Positions 7,915-14,806 of a DNA stretch of 23,524 bases are shown here, piece by piece. Under the pieces are notes generated by a model. The model did no database searches and was not told where the DNA came from. It saw only the letters and a list, made by a program, of their open reading frames with translations. A program made the translations under genes and the position numbers. The stretch comes from JAHEYG01 sp040403535 (GTDB lineage: Bacteria > Bacteroidota > Bacteroidia > B-17B0 > Aurantibacillaceae). Location of the stretch: contig JBBAKL010000044.1 in NCBI GenBank assembly GCA_040403535.1, positions 1-23,524 of the forward strand, written 5' to 3'. Positions within the stretch are counted from its first letter, which is position 1. Every line of letters starts with the position of its first letter.

Positions 7915-8646
7915 TTAACGTTTAACTACTAAGATGTCTTCACGGCGGTTAGCCATTGGTAAATTATCATTTTGAGGAACAATATAAGCTTCGCAACCAA
8001 AACGACGTAAACGGGACACAATGGCAAGGACGATACTGTCGTCCATTTTTTGATCTCGATTATCGTGTGCGGTTGATCCTTTTACCTGACCGCTGTTGGC
8101 AAGGAATTTTTTTCCCTCTTCCGAATCTAAAAAGCGATCGCGTTTATCAATATTAGGTATATCACCAATTAAGAATCGGCCATTTGCCTTTAGTAAATTT
8201 AAGGCTTCGTGTAAGAATAAATACAGATTATCATTGGCAAAGATGTAGAATAATACACTGTAACATAGAACAAAATCTGCTTTGCCCAGGTATTCATTCA
8301 TCTCGTTATTGCTGAAGGGAAATTTGCCACCAATTTTAACAATACCTTTACTGTCTGGAATATTTGCCAGCATTTCATCCGAATCAATCAATACCAGCGT
8401 ATGGTTGTTTTTTTTGCAAACTTCAATTAATTCAAAGGTCAATTCATCGCAACCCGAGCCAATATCAATAATAACTTTGTTTTGAGTTGTATCAATAGGA
8501 AGTTTAGTATAGATGTCTTCTAAAATGACTTTAGAATAACCCTTTCGGTAAGAGTCAGGAAATCCGATTTTTTCTGAACCGCTCAAATTCGGATTGGCGG
8601 CCATTCTTTTAAAATCATCAAAGGTTAATTCTTTATTTCCGCTCAT
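7915..8646 (-). CDS. Class I SAM-dependent methyltransferase in glycan operon
   Basis: A 243-residue cytoplasmic methyltransferase. Motif I is VIIDIGSGCDELT (about 58-70), the acidic residue ending strand 2 is in LVLIDSDE, and the post-motif strand reads DFVLCYSVLFYIF. The N-terminal LTFDDFKRMA and SEKIGFPDSYRKG segments are typical of methyltransferases in lipopolysaccharide and capsule clusters. It presumably methylates the sugar or an attached group made by the neighbouring enzymes; target atom and substrate are not readable. Its start overlaps the stop of the FdtA-like gene by four bases (8643-8646), so translation is likely coupled. Confidence 0.85.
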   Translation of the reverse strand: MSGNKELTFDDFKRMAANPNLSGSEKIGFPDSYRKGYSKVILEDIYTKLPIDTTQNKVIIDIGSGCDELTFELIEVCKKNNHTLVLIDSDEMLANIPDSKGIVKIGGKFPFSNNEMNEYLGKADFVLCYSVLFYIFANDNLYLFLHEALNLLKANGRFLIGDIPNIDKRDRFLDSEEGKKFLANSGQVKGSTAHDNRDQKMDDSIVLAIVSRLRRFGCEAYIVPQNDNLPMANRREDILVVKR

Positions 8647-9050
8647 TTTCCTGAATAATAATTTTTAAAATCTTCGTATTTTCTAATATAATCTTTTTCG
8701 TCGTAAATGGTGCTTGCTAATACGAGTTGTGCAGATGAATGGGAATATTGCATGGTATGCCAGCAATGCGGCGGTACGTATAAACCAATATTAGGTTTGT
8801 CGAGCGTAAAAATTTCTTTACTGCCGTCAGGCATTTCAATGTTAACAATAATTCTACCCGCAACAGCAATCAAAATTTGTTCGGTTTTATAGTGTGCATG
8901 TCGTCCGCGAACCACATCTTCAGGTGTGTAATAAGTCCAGAACACACGCTCTACTTTAAATGGCACTTGTTCGTTGTTTTCAAAAACAGAAATATAGCCG
9001 ATTTCGCTAGTGCCCAGCTTTTTAAAATCTATTAAATAGGGTGACTTCAC
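8643..9050 (-). CDS. FdtA/WxcM-like dTDP-6-deoxy-4-ketohexose 3,4-ketoisomerase
   Basis: A 135-residue single-cupin enzyme and first gene of the glycan operon. The family signature RGRHAH (48-53) carries the two catalytic histidines, His51 and His53. The VPPHCWHTM segment and the closing YIRKYEDF are also characteristic. FdtA-type enzymes convert dTDP-4-keto-6-deoxyglucose to the 3-keto isomer, which an FdtB-type aminotransferase then aminates; such an aminotransferase is the last gene of this operon. The enzymes that make the starting nucleotide sugar (RmlA and RmlB) are not in the window and must be encoded elsewhere. Whether the product is galacto (Fuc3N) or gluco (Qui3N) configured cannot be decided by eye. 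Confidence 0.9.
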   Translation of the reverse strand: MKSPYLIDFKKLGTSEIGYISVFENNEQVPFKVERVFWTYYTPEDVVRGRHAHYKTEQILIAVAGRIIVNIEMPDGSKEIFTLDKPNIGLYVPPHCWHTMQYSHSSAQLVLASTIYDEKDYIRKYEDFKNYYSGK

Positions 9051-9132
9051 AGTAGAATTTTAAGAAGTAAATTTAACATTTTTATTTGATAAAAAGCAGT
9101 ATTTCATTCAAGTATACATAACCAGAAAAAGT

Positions 9133-9162
9133 TTTGATAATTGGGGAATTGTTGTATTTTTA
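9133..9162 (+). promoter_or_regulatory. Probable Bacteroidota-type promoter for the T9SS cargo gene
   Basis: A TTTG (9133-9136) and, after 18 bases, TATTTTTA (9155-9162) fit the Bacteroidota sigma consensus (TTG/TTTG at about -33 and TAnnTTTG at about -7) with one mismatch in the downstream element. The spacing and the 13-base distance to the ATG at 9176 are plausible. It lies in the 125-base divergent gap shared with the glycan operon. Confidence 0.5.
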
Positions 9163-9175
9163 ATAAAATAAGCTT

Positions 9176-11431
9176 ATGAGATTAAAATTCATTTTATCTG
9201 TATTTCTTTTTTTGGCAATTCAGTTATTTTCTCAACCTGGTAAATTGGGCAATTTAACGGTGAATGCCAATATGATCGTAAATTCATATTGTCCGGTTAC
9301 CTCCAATATTAGTGCCGGAACTAATTCGGTAACTGTATTAGCCCAATCGACTATGCTTAATTTATGTCCCGGCGATTTAATTATGATCTATCAGGCACAG
9401 GGAGCTACAATTTCAAATACCAATTCTGTTAATTACGGTAGTGTAACTGCTAATAATAACTCAGGTATGTACGAGTTTAATTATGTGAAATCGGTAAGTG
9501 GAAACGTTATTGTTACAACCAATTCCATCGTGAATAATTACACAGCAACCGGAATGGTGCAGGTAATAAAAGTCCCTCTATACATAACATTGAGTATTAA
9601 TTCCGGCTTCAAAATTTTAGCCAGAAACTGGAAAGATACGGTTGTTTCAACAGTAAGGTACCGCTTTGGAGGAGTTACCGCAATACATGCAATTAACATT
9701 ATCAATAATGGTACAATTACTGCCAGCGGGGCAGGATTTAGAGGTGGTGTAGCTGATACCATTAATTATGGTTTTAATTATACTTCATTTTCAGCCTATA
9801 CATCTTCTCTTGTCACAAATGGAGGCGAAAAGGGTGAAAGCATCGCAGGTTTTCAGCAGGAGTATGATTTATTAGGAGGAAGATATGGAAGAGGTGCCGC
9901 TTCTAATGGTGGTGGTGGTGGTAATGGATGGAATTCAGGTGGCGGCGGAGGTGCCAATGCCAATAATGGTAACACGTGGACCGGACAAGGTGTTATGTCA
10001 AACTCGGTTACAGGTTCAACAGCATGGACTTTAGATCCGGGTTACATTTCAAATGGGAATTCTTTAACTAATTCTTCCGGCGGTGGAAGAGGCGGATATT
10101 CCGTAGGATTTAGCTCATTGAATCCTACCATTGTTGGCCCGAATAATGGTTCGTGGGGTGCCGACGGAAGAAAAGAAGTAGGAGGTTTAGGAGGCCGGCC
10201 ATTAACAAACATTAATCCGGTTAATCGGATTTATTTTGGTGGCGGAGGTGGTGCAGGAGATGATAACAATAACTGCACAAAAAATGGAGGTAACGGAGGA
10301 GGTATTGTTTACATTTATGCTCCCAGTGGTATTTCAGGTAATGGTATTATCAGTTCAAACGGAGAAAATGGCGGGGATAGCAAGAATGCGGGATTAGATG
10401 CAACCAGCGGAGCAGGTGCAGGTGGGAGTGTCTTACTGATTTCAGGATTTATTTCAACAACACAAACTGTAACAGCAATTGGAGGAAGGGGAGGTAATCA
10501 GGTTATTTCATCATCTGAGTTCGAAGGACCCGGCGGAGGCGGAGGCGGAGGGTATATCGCGTCCACTTTTGGTCCGCTTACAACCAATGTTTCAGGTGGA
10601 GCCAATGGTACAACCAACTCTTCATTAATGTCGGCTTTTCCGGCTAACGGTGCAACAGCCGCGGCAAATGGTCAATTTGCAGTAACTGCTATTCCGTTTA
10701 TCAGTTATGATTCTAATTCCATTTTAAACCTTACGACTAATTCACCCATTTGCGCAGGAAATAATTTAAATCTTAATGTGAGTTCATTATCAGGCGCGGT
10801 ATATTCATGGGCAGGACCTAATGGATTTTCCTCCATACAGCAAAATCCGGTTATATTGAATGCGCAAACGGTTGCTTCTGGTGTTTATTCATTAGCTGTT
10901 GCAGTAGCGGGTTGTTCCAGCTTATCAGCTACAATTCCGGTAACTGTATATCCAAACCCAGTTATTTCAGTAAGTGGTTCCAGTATTATTTGCACAGGAA
11001 CGTCAGCAACATTATCTGCATCCGGTGCTTCAACTTATACATGGAATGGAACAATTAATAGTCCGATGATTATTTTAACCCCAACCATTAATTCCATCTA
11101 TACGGTTAACGGAACCAATATAAATGGATGTACTTCTACTACAACTGTACAGGTTTTTGTTGACGATTGTTTGGGTATTAATGAGGTAAACTCAGGCTTA
11201 CTTAACGTTCAGATATATCCTAACCCGGCAAGTTTCTATTTGCAAATAGAAAACTCAAACAAGAGCGAATTCAATATAATGTTATATAATTCTTTGGGTC
11301 AATTAGTGTTTGCAAAAAACAATAATTTAAACAGTTTAAAATTGGATGTAAAATCCTATCCAAAAGGAATTTATTATGTAGTGATCGTGTCGGGAAGGAA
11401 TAAAGTAAATCAAAAGATTGTGCTGGAATAG
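9176..11431 (+). CDS. Large glycine-rich secreted protein with T9SS C-terminal sorting domain
   Basis: A 751-residue exported surface or extracellular protein. Residues 1-20 are a signal peptide ending in LFSQ. A beta-rich N-terminal region (about 25-230) leads into a long glycine-rich stretch (about 235-465) with runs such as NGGGGGNGWNSGGGGG and FGGGGGAGDDNNN. Two Ig/PKD-like modules follow, at about 520-590 and 595-665, each with a paired cysteine. The last 75 residues or so form the type A T9SS sorting domain: VQIYPNPA, LYNSLGQLV, and YPKGIYYVVIVSG ending in KIVLE. That domain directs export by the type IX system and cell-surface anchoring. No catalytic motif is evident; an adhesin or matrix role is an inference. 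It is a single gene with its own promoter, convergent with the next gene nine bases away. Confidence 0.9.
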   Translation: MRLKFILSVFLFLAIQLFSQPGKLGNLTVNANMIVNSYCPVTSNISAGTNSVTVLAQSTMLNLCPGDLIMIYQAQGATISNTNSVNYGSVTANNNSGMYEFNYVKSVSGNVIVTTNSIVNNYTATGMVQVIKVPLYITLSINSGFKILARNWKDTVVSTVRYRFGGVTAIHAINIINNGTITASGAGFRGGVADTINYGFNYTSFSAYTSSLVTNGGEKGESIAGFQQEYDLLGGRYGRGAASNGGGGGNGWNSGGGGGANANNGNTWTGQGVMSNSVTGSTAWTLDPGYISNGNSLTNSSGGGRGGYSVGFSSLNPTIVGPNNGSWGADGRKEVGGLGGRPLTNINPVNRIYFGGGGGAGDDNNNCTKNGGNGGGIVYIYAPSGISGNGIISSNGENGGDSKNAGLDATSGAGAGGSVLLISGFISTTQTVTAIGGRGGNQVISSSEFEGPGGGGGGGYIASTFGPLTTNVSGGANGTTNSSLMSAFPANGATAAANGQFAVTAIPFISYDSNSILNLTTNSPICAGNNLNLNVSSLSGAVYSWAGPNGFSSIQQNPVILNAQTVASGVYSLAVAVAGCSSLSATIPVTVYPNPVISVSGSSIICTGTSATLSASGASTYTWNGTINSPMIILTPTINSIYTVNGTNINGCTSTTTVQVFVDDCLGINEVNSGLLNVQIYPNPASFYLQIENSNKSEFNIMLYNSLGQLVFAKNNNLNSLKLDVKSYPKGIYYVVIVSGRNKVNQKIVLE

Positions 11432-11440
11432 TGTTATCAA

Positions 11441-12184
11441 TTATTCTTTAATCACTTTTCCTTTGCCATTTACCTTAGCGGAAACAGAGGCAGGATTGCC
11501 TGAATAATAGATGTTTCCTGATTCCCATATTTCAAGTTCCATTACTCCGTTTTCAGGGGCATTAACGTAACAGTCGCCAATGGTATAAGTGTTTAAAATG
11601 ATTTTGTCTTTTATGATAAGGTCTTTTAAACGTAAATAGTTTGTACCATTGGTATAATGAGAACTGAAATCAACATAGCCTTTAGCATATAAATCTCCGT
11701 TGCCATGTGTACTGGTTGATAGGTATTTTACATTAACATCAATATGTACATCACCTGAGTTTCCAATTCTAACCTCCATAGTATCTTGTACAAATTGATT
11801 CTGGAAATAAATGGTACCAACGCCGCCATTACGTATTAAGCGCAGTTTAGGAATGGTAACATGAATTTTAATTGTGAGGTTCTGATCCCTAACAAAATTA
11901 CATTTGTTGATATTACGTAGGTATAAGGTGGAATCTGTGACTTCCGTTTTAATATTGGATTGAAGATCTTTTGGCGCCTCAACTTTTACTTCAAAATTAG
12001 CTCCCTGTGTTACGTAAACTTCCAGTTTATCTTCAGTTCGGATATTTTTAAATCCGGCAACAGTTCTGGTTTCTGTAACTACATTACCGGATGTTTTAAA
12101 ACAATCGCCCATGTTTTCTTTATCGCAACTGTTTAATAAAACAGAGGCGGCTACTATTAAAACGATATGGAATATGTTTTTCAT
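11441..12184 (-). CDS. GIN-domain (DUF2807) lipoprotein
   Basis: A 247-residue predicted lipoprotein. The signal peptide ends in the lipobox LLNSC with Cys20 as the acylated residue. The rest matches the 'head GIN' domain (DUF2807), a right-handed beta-solenoid-like fold common and poorly understood in Bacteroidota. Typical features are GFKNIRTEDKLEVYVTQG near the start, the VKVEAPKDL segment, and a series of short strands such as VRIGNSGDVHIDV and ELWESGNIYYSG-like repeats towards the end. It overlaps the stop of the upstream PagL-like gene by four bases (ATGA), implying coupled translation and a shared envelope role. Function unknown; an adhesin or envelope-stress role has been proposed for the family but nothing here proves it. 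Confidence 0.82.
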   Translation of the reverse strand: MKNIFHIVLIVAASVLLNSCDKENMGDCFKTSGNVVTETRTVAGFKNIRTEDKLEVYVTQGANFEVKVEAPKDLQSNIKTEVTDSTLYLRNINKCNFVRDQNLTIKIHVTIPKLRLIRNGGVGTIYFQNQFVQDTMEVRIGNSGDVHIDVNVKYLSTSTHGNGDLYAKGYVDFSSHYTNGTNYLRLKDLIIKDKIILNTYTIGDCYVNAPENGVMELEIWESGNIYYSGNPASVSAKVNGKGKVIKE

Positions 12185-13314
12185 GTTGTTTTTTTCTTTA
12201 AAGAAATTCTGTAACCGATTCCAAAATCAAAGTGGTAAGCAACAATCCAATGTGATTTCATTCCTACTTGTAAAAACAAACCTTTATCTCCGGTATATCT
12301 GAACCCGAACCTATGGAAAATAGGCCCGTCATCATTAAAAGGACTAATTACATAATATCCCATTTCTATCGGAAAACTAAGGTGACCAACATTATAAGCG
12401 TATGCAAATTTTATGCCCGTTCTTAATTCATCTGCAAAATTGGCATGAGGTATGTTAAAGTCTTCCAGATCTATGACATGGCTTTTTTCATAAAACACAT
12501 CAAGTCCAACCCCAATTTTATGAGTATTTCGGATGTTGTAAAAGTAATTGAAGGATAGGGTATAGGCATCGAGTTTTGGTCCGCCGGGTGGGTCTTTTTC
12601 ATTCAATCCGTAAGAAAACCATGGTACAATTTCATGTTTTGATTTGGCTTTGGTAAACGAATCGATACGGCTTATTTCGGTTTTTGGATCGCTCAGTTTA
12701 TAGTTTAATCCCAGGTTTAAAGAAATTAGATTAAGTCCAAGATTTGGTACCTGCATTCGTCCGTTACTCACATGTGAAATCCCAATACCCGGTTCAATTC
12801 TGAATCTGTCACTCACATTAATATTCCATTGAAAGCGAAACTGTACAAAAGCATTCCAATTGCTGCCAATGGCTATGTTTTTGTGGTTGCCTTTAATATC
12901 GAATCGCTTGGTAAGGTAAGATAATCCCCAGCTGGTTCTAAATACAAACTTTCCGTTTTTTTCTTTTTTACTTAAGGGAATTTCAACAAATGGAGAGATA
13001 GATACGCTATGCCCTAAAATTTTTGGATTATTAAAGTCGATAACACTCAGGCATAAACCTACATCCGGTTTATTATTTTCAACATGCCAGAGTTTACTGC
13101 CATCACTGGGTTTCACCAGATTTAATTCAAACATTGGTACATATCCGGTAATTAAATGCCCGATAGTGGCCCGGTGTTGCATGATAAAGCCATAATTAAA
13201 GGCTCCTTTTAAGTACCATTTTTTGTTGTTAAAAAGGAATCCACCCTGCGAATGTGCGGAAAGTATCGCAAGAAGTAGGATAAAAACAGCAGATATGCGC
13301 TTTATATTCTTAAT
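12181..13314 (-). CDS. PagL-like outer membrane lipid A deacylase (acyloxyacyl hydrolase), non-canonical start
   Basis: An outer membrane beta-barrel of the PagL/acyloxyacyl hydrolase type, expected to remove the 3-O acyl chain of lipid A. The catalytic His-x-Ser-Asn is seen as SHVSNG, followed by PNLGLNLISLNLGLNY, a characteristic Bacteroidota form. The first canonical start is the ATG at 13182, giving 333 residues. However, the frame stays open upstream and encodes an obvious signal peptide (KRISAVFILLLAIL then SAHSQ) followed by more barrel sequence, so the true product almost certainly starts near 13314. No ATG, GTG or TTG is present in that upstream part; the first plausible codon is an ATT at 13314-13312, giving 377 residues. 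A mutated start, a rare AUU start or a base error are all possible. The gene overlaps the GIN-lipoprotein gene and is divergent from mazG. Confidence 0.8.
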   Translation of the reverse strand: MKNIKRISAVFILLLAILSAHSQGGFLFNNKKWYLKGAFNYGFIMQHRATIGHLITGYVPMFELNLVKPSDGSKLWHVENNKPDVGLCLSVIDFNNPKILGHSVSISPFVEIPLSKKEKNGKFVFRTSWGLSYLTKRFDIKGNHKNIAIGSNWNAFVQFRFQWNINVSDRFRIEPGIGISHVSNGRMQVPNLGLNLISLNLGLNYKLSDPKTEISRIDSFTKAKSKHEIVPWFSYGLNEKDPPGGPKLDAYTLSFNYFYNIRNTHKIGVGLDVFYEKSHVIDLEDFNIPHANFADELRTGIKFAYAYNVGHLSFPIEMGYYVISPFNDDGPIFHRFGFRYTGDKGLFLQVGMKSHWIVAYHFDFGIGYRISLKKKTT

Positions 13315-13360
13315 TTTTTTAAATAATAAAGAATTACAAATATAATCATTAGAAACTGTT

Positions 13361-13368
13361 TAAATTTG
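13361..13368 (+). promoter_or_regulatory. Perfect TAnnTTTG -7 element just ahead of mazG
   Basis: TAAATTTG matches the Bacteroidota -7 consensus exactly and ends six bases before the ATG at 13375. Transcription starting a few bases downstream would give a leaderless or nearly leaderless mRNA. No good -33 TTG is visible, so the assignment rests on this element alone. Confidence 0.45.
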
Positions 13369-13374
13369 TACACT

Positions 13375-14145
13375 ATGAACGAAAAACTTGTTGCTTTTCA
13401 GCGCCTTTTGGATATAATGGATGATTTGAGGGCAAAATGCCCATGGGATAAAAAGCAAACCATTGAAAGTTTAAGGCATTTAACAATTGAAGAAACTTAC
13501 GAATTAAGTGATGCTATTCTGAAAAACGACAGTAATGAACTTAAAAAGGAGTTAGGAGATATTTTACTGCATATTGTTTTTTATGCTAAGATTGCGAGTG
13601 AAACCAATACGTTTGATATTAAGGATGTTATTGATGCTCTTTGCGAAAAGTTGATTTTTCGTCACCCACATATTTATGGCGATGTAAAAGTTCAGGATGA
13701 GGAAGAAGTGAAGCAGAATTGGGAAAAACTAAAACAAAAAGAGAAGGACGGAAATAAAACGGTTTTAAGCGGAGTACCGGATAGTATGCCGGCTTTGTTA
13801 AAGGCGTATCGTATTCAGGAAAAAGCAAGAGCGGTAGGATTTGATTGGGAAAAACCTGAACAGGTTTATGAGAAAGTAAAGGAGGAGTTGGGTGAACTGG
13901 ATGTAGAAGTGGCCGGAAAAAATTCGGAGAAGATTGAAAATGAGTTTGGCGATGTTTTATTTTCTTTAATAAATTATGCCCGTTTTTTAAATGTAAATCC
14001 GGAAGATGCTTTGGAAAAAACTAATAAAAAGTTCATCAAACGATTTACATATATGGAACAAAAGCTAAAAGAGCAAAATAAACAAATAGGCGATTGCACT
14101 TTAGCAGAAATGGATGTTTATTGGAATGAAGCTAAATTATTATAG
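13375..14145 (+). CDS. mazG: MazG nucleoside triphosphate pyrophosphohydrolase
   Basis: A 256-residue cytoplasmic NTP pyrophosphohydrolase that converts NTPs (including aberrant ones) to NMP and pyrophosphate. The N-terminal MazG domain carries the CPWDKKQT signature (22-29) and the metal-binding EExxE (Glu39, Glu40, Glu43) plus ExxD (Glu59, Asp62). A second, more degenerate copy follows, with KAYRIQEKARAVGFDW and FGDVLFSLINYARFL, as in full-length bacterial MazG. The ATG at 13375 is chosen over a TTG three codons upstream because the family starts close to MNEKLVAFQRLL and because the upstream TTG is part of the -7 element. Its 3' end overlaps the PAP2 gene, which suggests an operon of convenience rather than a shared pathway. 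Confidence 0.93.
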   Translation: MNEKLVAFQRLLDIMDDLRAKCPWDKKQTIESLRHLTIEETYELSDAILKNDSNELKKELGDILLHIVFYAKIASETNTFDIKDVIDALCEKLIFRHPHIYGDVKVQDEEEVKQNWEKLKQKEKDGNKTVLSGVPDSMPALLKAYRIQEKARAVGFDWEKPEQVYEKVKEELGELDVEVAGKNSEKIENEFGDVLFSLINYARFLNVNPEDALEKTNKKFIKRFTYMEQKLKEQNKQIGDCTLAEMDVYWNEAKLL

Positions 14146-14806
14146 GTTGAAACAGTTCTTTAAACATAACGCTCTGTTTTACTTATTGTATCTTCTGGTA
14201 CTATTATTTGCATGTTATTTCATGCTAATCTATGATAAAGTGCGATTGCACACTTTTATAAATTATTTTGTTGGTAACCCGGTGATCGATACATTTTATA
14301 AGTATTTTACACATGTGGGTGACGGGATTTTTGCTGTAATTATTGGTGTTTTATTGCTGTTTAAAAATGTGCGTGAGGGTATGTATGTTCTAATAAGTTA
14401 TTCTCTTGCAGGAACTACCGCTTCAATTCTGAAATGGTCGGAAAATTATACACGTCCGCATCATATGTTTACGTATTATAAAAAACACATGACCATTCGC
14501 TATGTAGAAGGAATTGAAATGTTGGGAGAAAACAGTTTTCCAAGCGGACATTCAACTACGGCATTTGTGTTTTTTACCTCATTAGCTTTAATTACTAAAC
14601 ATCAACATTTGAAATTATTATTTTTAATTCTGGCAATTAACGCGGCATTTAGCAGAACTTACTTGTCTCAGCATTGGTTGGTAGATATTACTGCCGGTTC
14701 ATTAATTGGTATCATCTACGCCACCGTTCTGTATTTTATGTTTTATAATCATGATAAAATTCGGAATAATCTTAACCACCCTTTATTAAAGCAAAACCAA
14801 AAATGA
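14126..14806 (+). CDS. PAP2-family membrane phosphatase
   Basis: A 226-residue integral membrane phosphatase with all three acid-phosphatase motifs: KWSENYTRP (Lys103 to Arg110-Pro111), PSGH (139-142, catalytic His142), and SRTYLSQHWLVD (Ser176-Arg177, His183, Asp187). About six hydrophobic spans fit the PAP2 topology. Members act on undecaprenyl pyrophosphate, phosphatidylglycerol phosphate or lipid A phosphates (LpxE/LpxF). The neighbours, an ArnT-like GT39 on one side and a PagL-like deacylase just beyond mazG, make a lipid A or polyprenyl-phosphate substrate attractive but unproven. The start at 14126 is preferred because MKLNYYRLKQFF begins a typical N-terminus; the alternative ATG at 14114 adds four residues. 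Both overlap mazG. The stop overlaps the next ATG (ATGA at 14803). Confidence 0.9.
   Translation: MKLNYYRLKQFFKHNALFYLLYLLVLLFACYFMLIYDKVRLHTFINYFVGNPVIDTFYKYFTHVGDGIFAVIIGVLLLFKNVREGMYVLISYSLAGTTASILKWSENYTRPHHMFTYYKKHMTIRYVEGIEMLGENSFPSGHSTTAFVFFTSLALITKHQHLKLLFLILAINAAFSRTYLSQHWLVDITAGSLIGIIYATVLYFMFYNHDKIRNNLNHPLLKQNQK

Noticed and set aside
9109..9116. TATACTTG on the minus strand as promoter of the glycan operon
   Set aside because: One mismatch to TAnnTTTG and no TTG at a suitable upstream distance; too weak to list as a feature.
9900..10570. The glycine-rich GGN-type stretches as a possible DNA repeat or CRISPR-like array
   Set aside because: The periodicity is at the amino acid level with varied codons; there are no conserved direct repeats with spacers.
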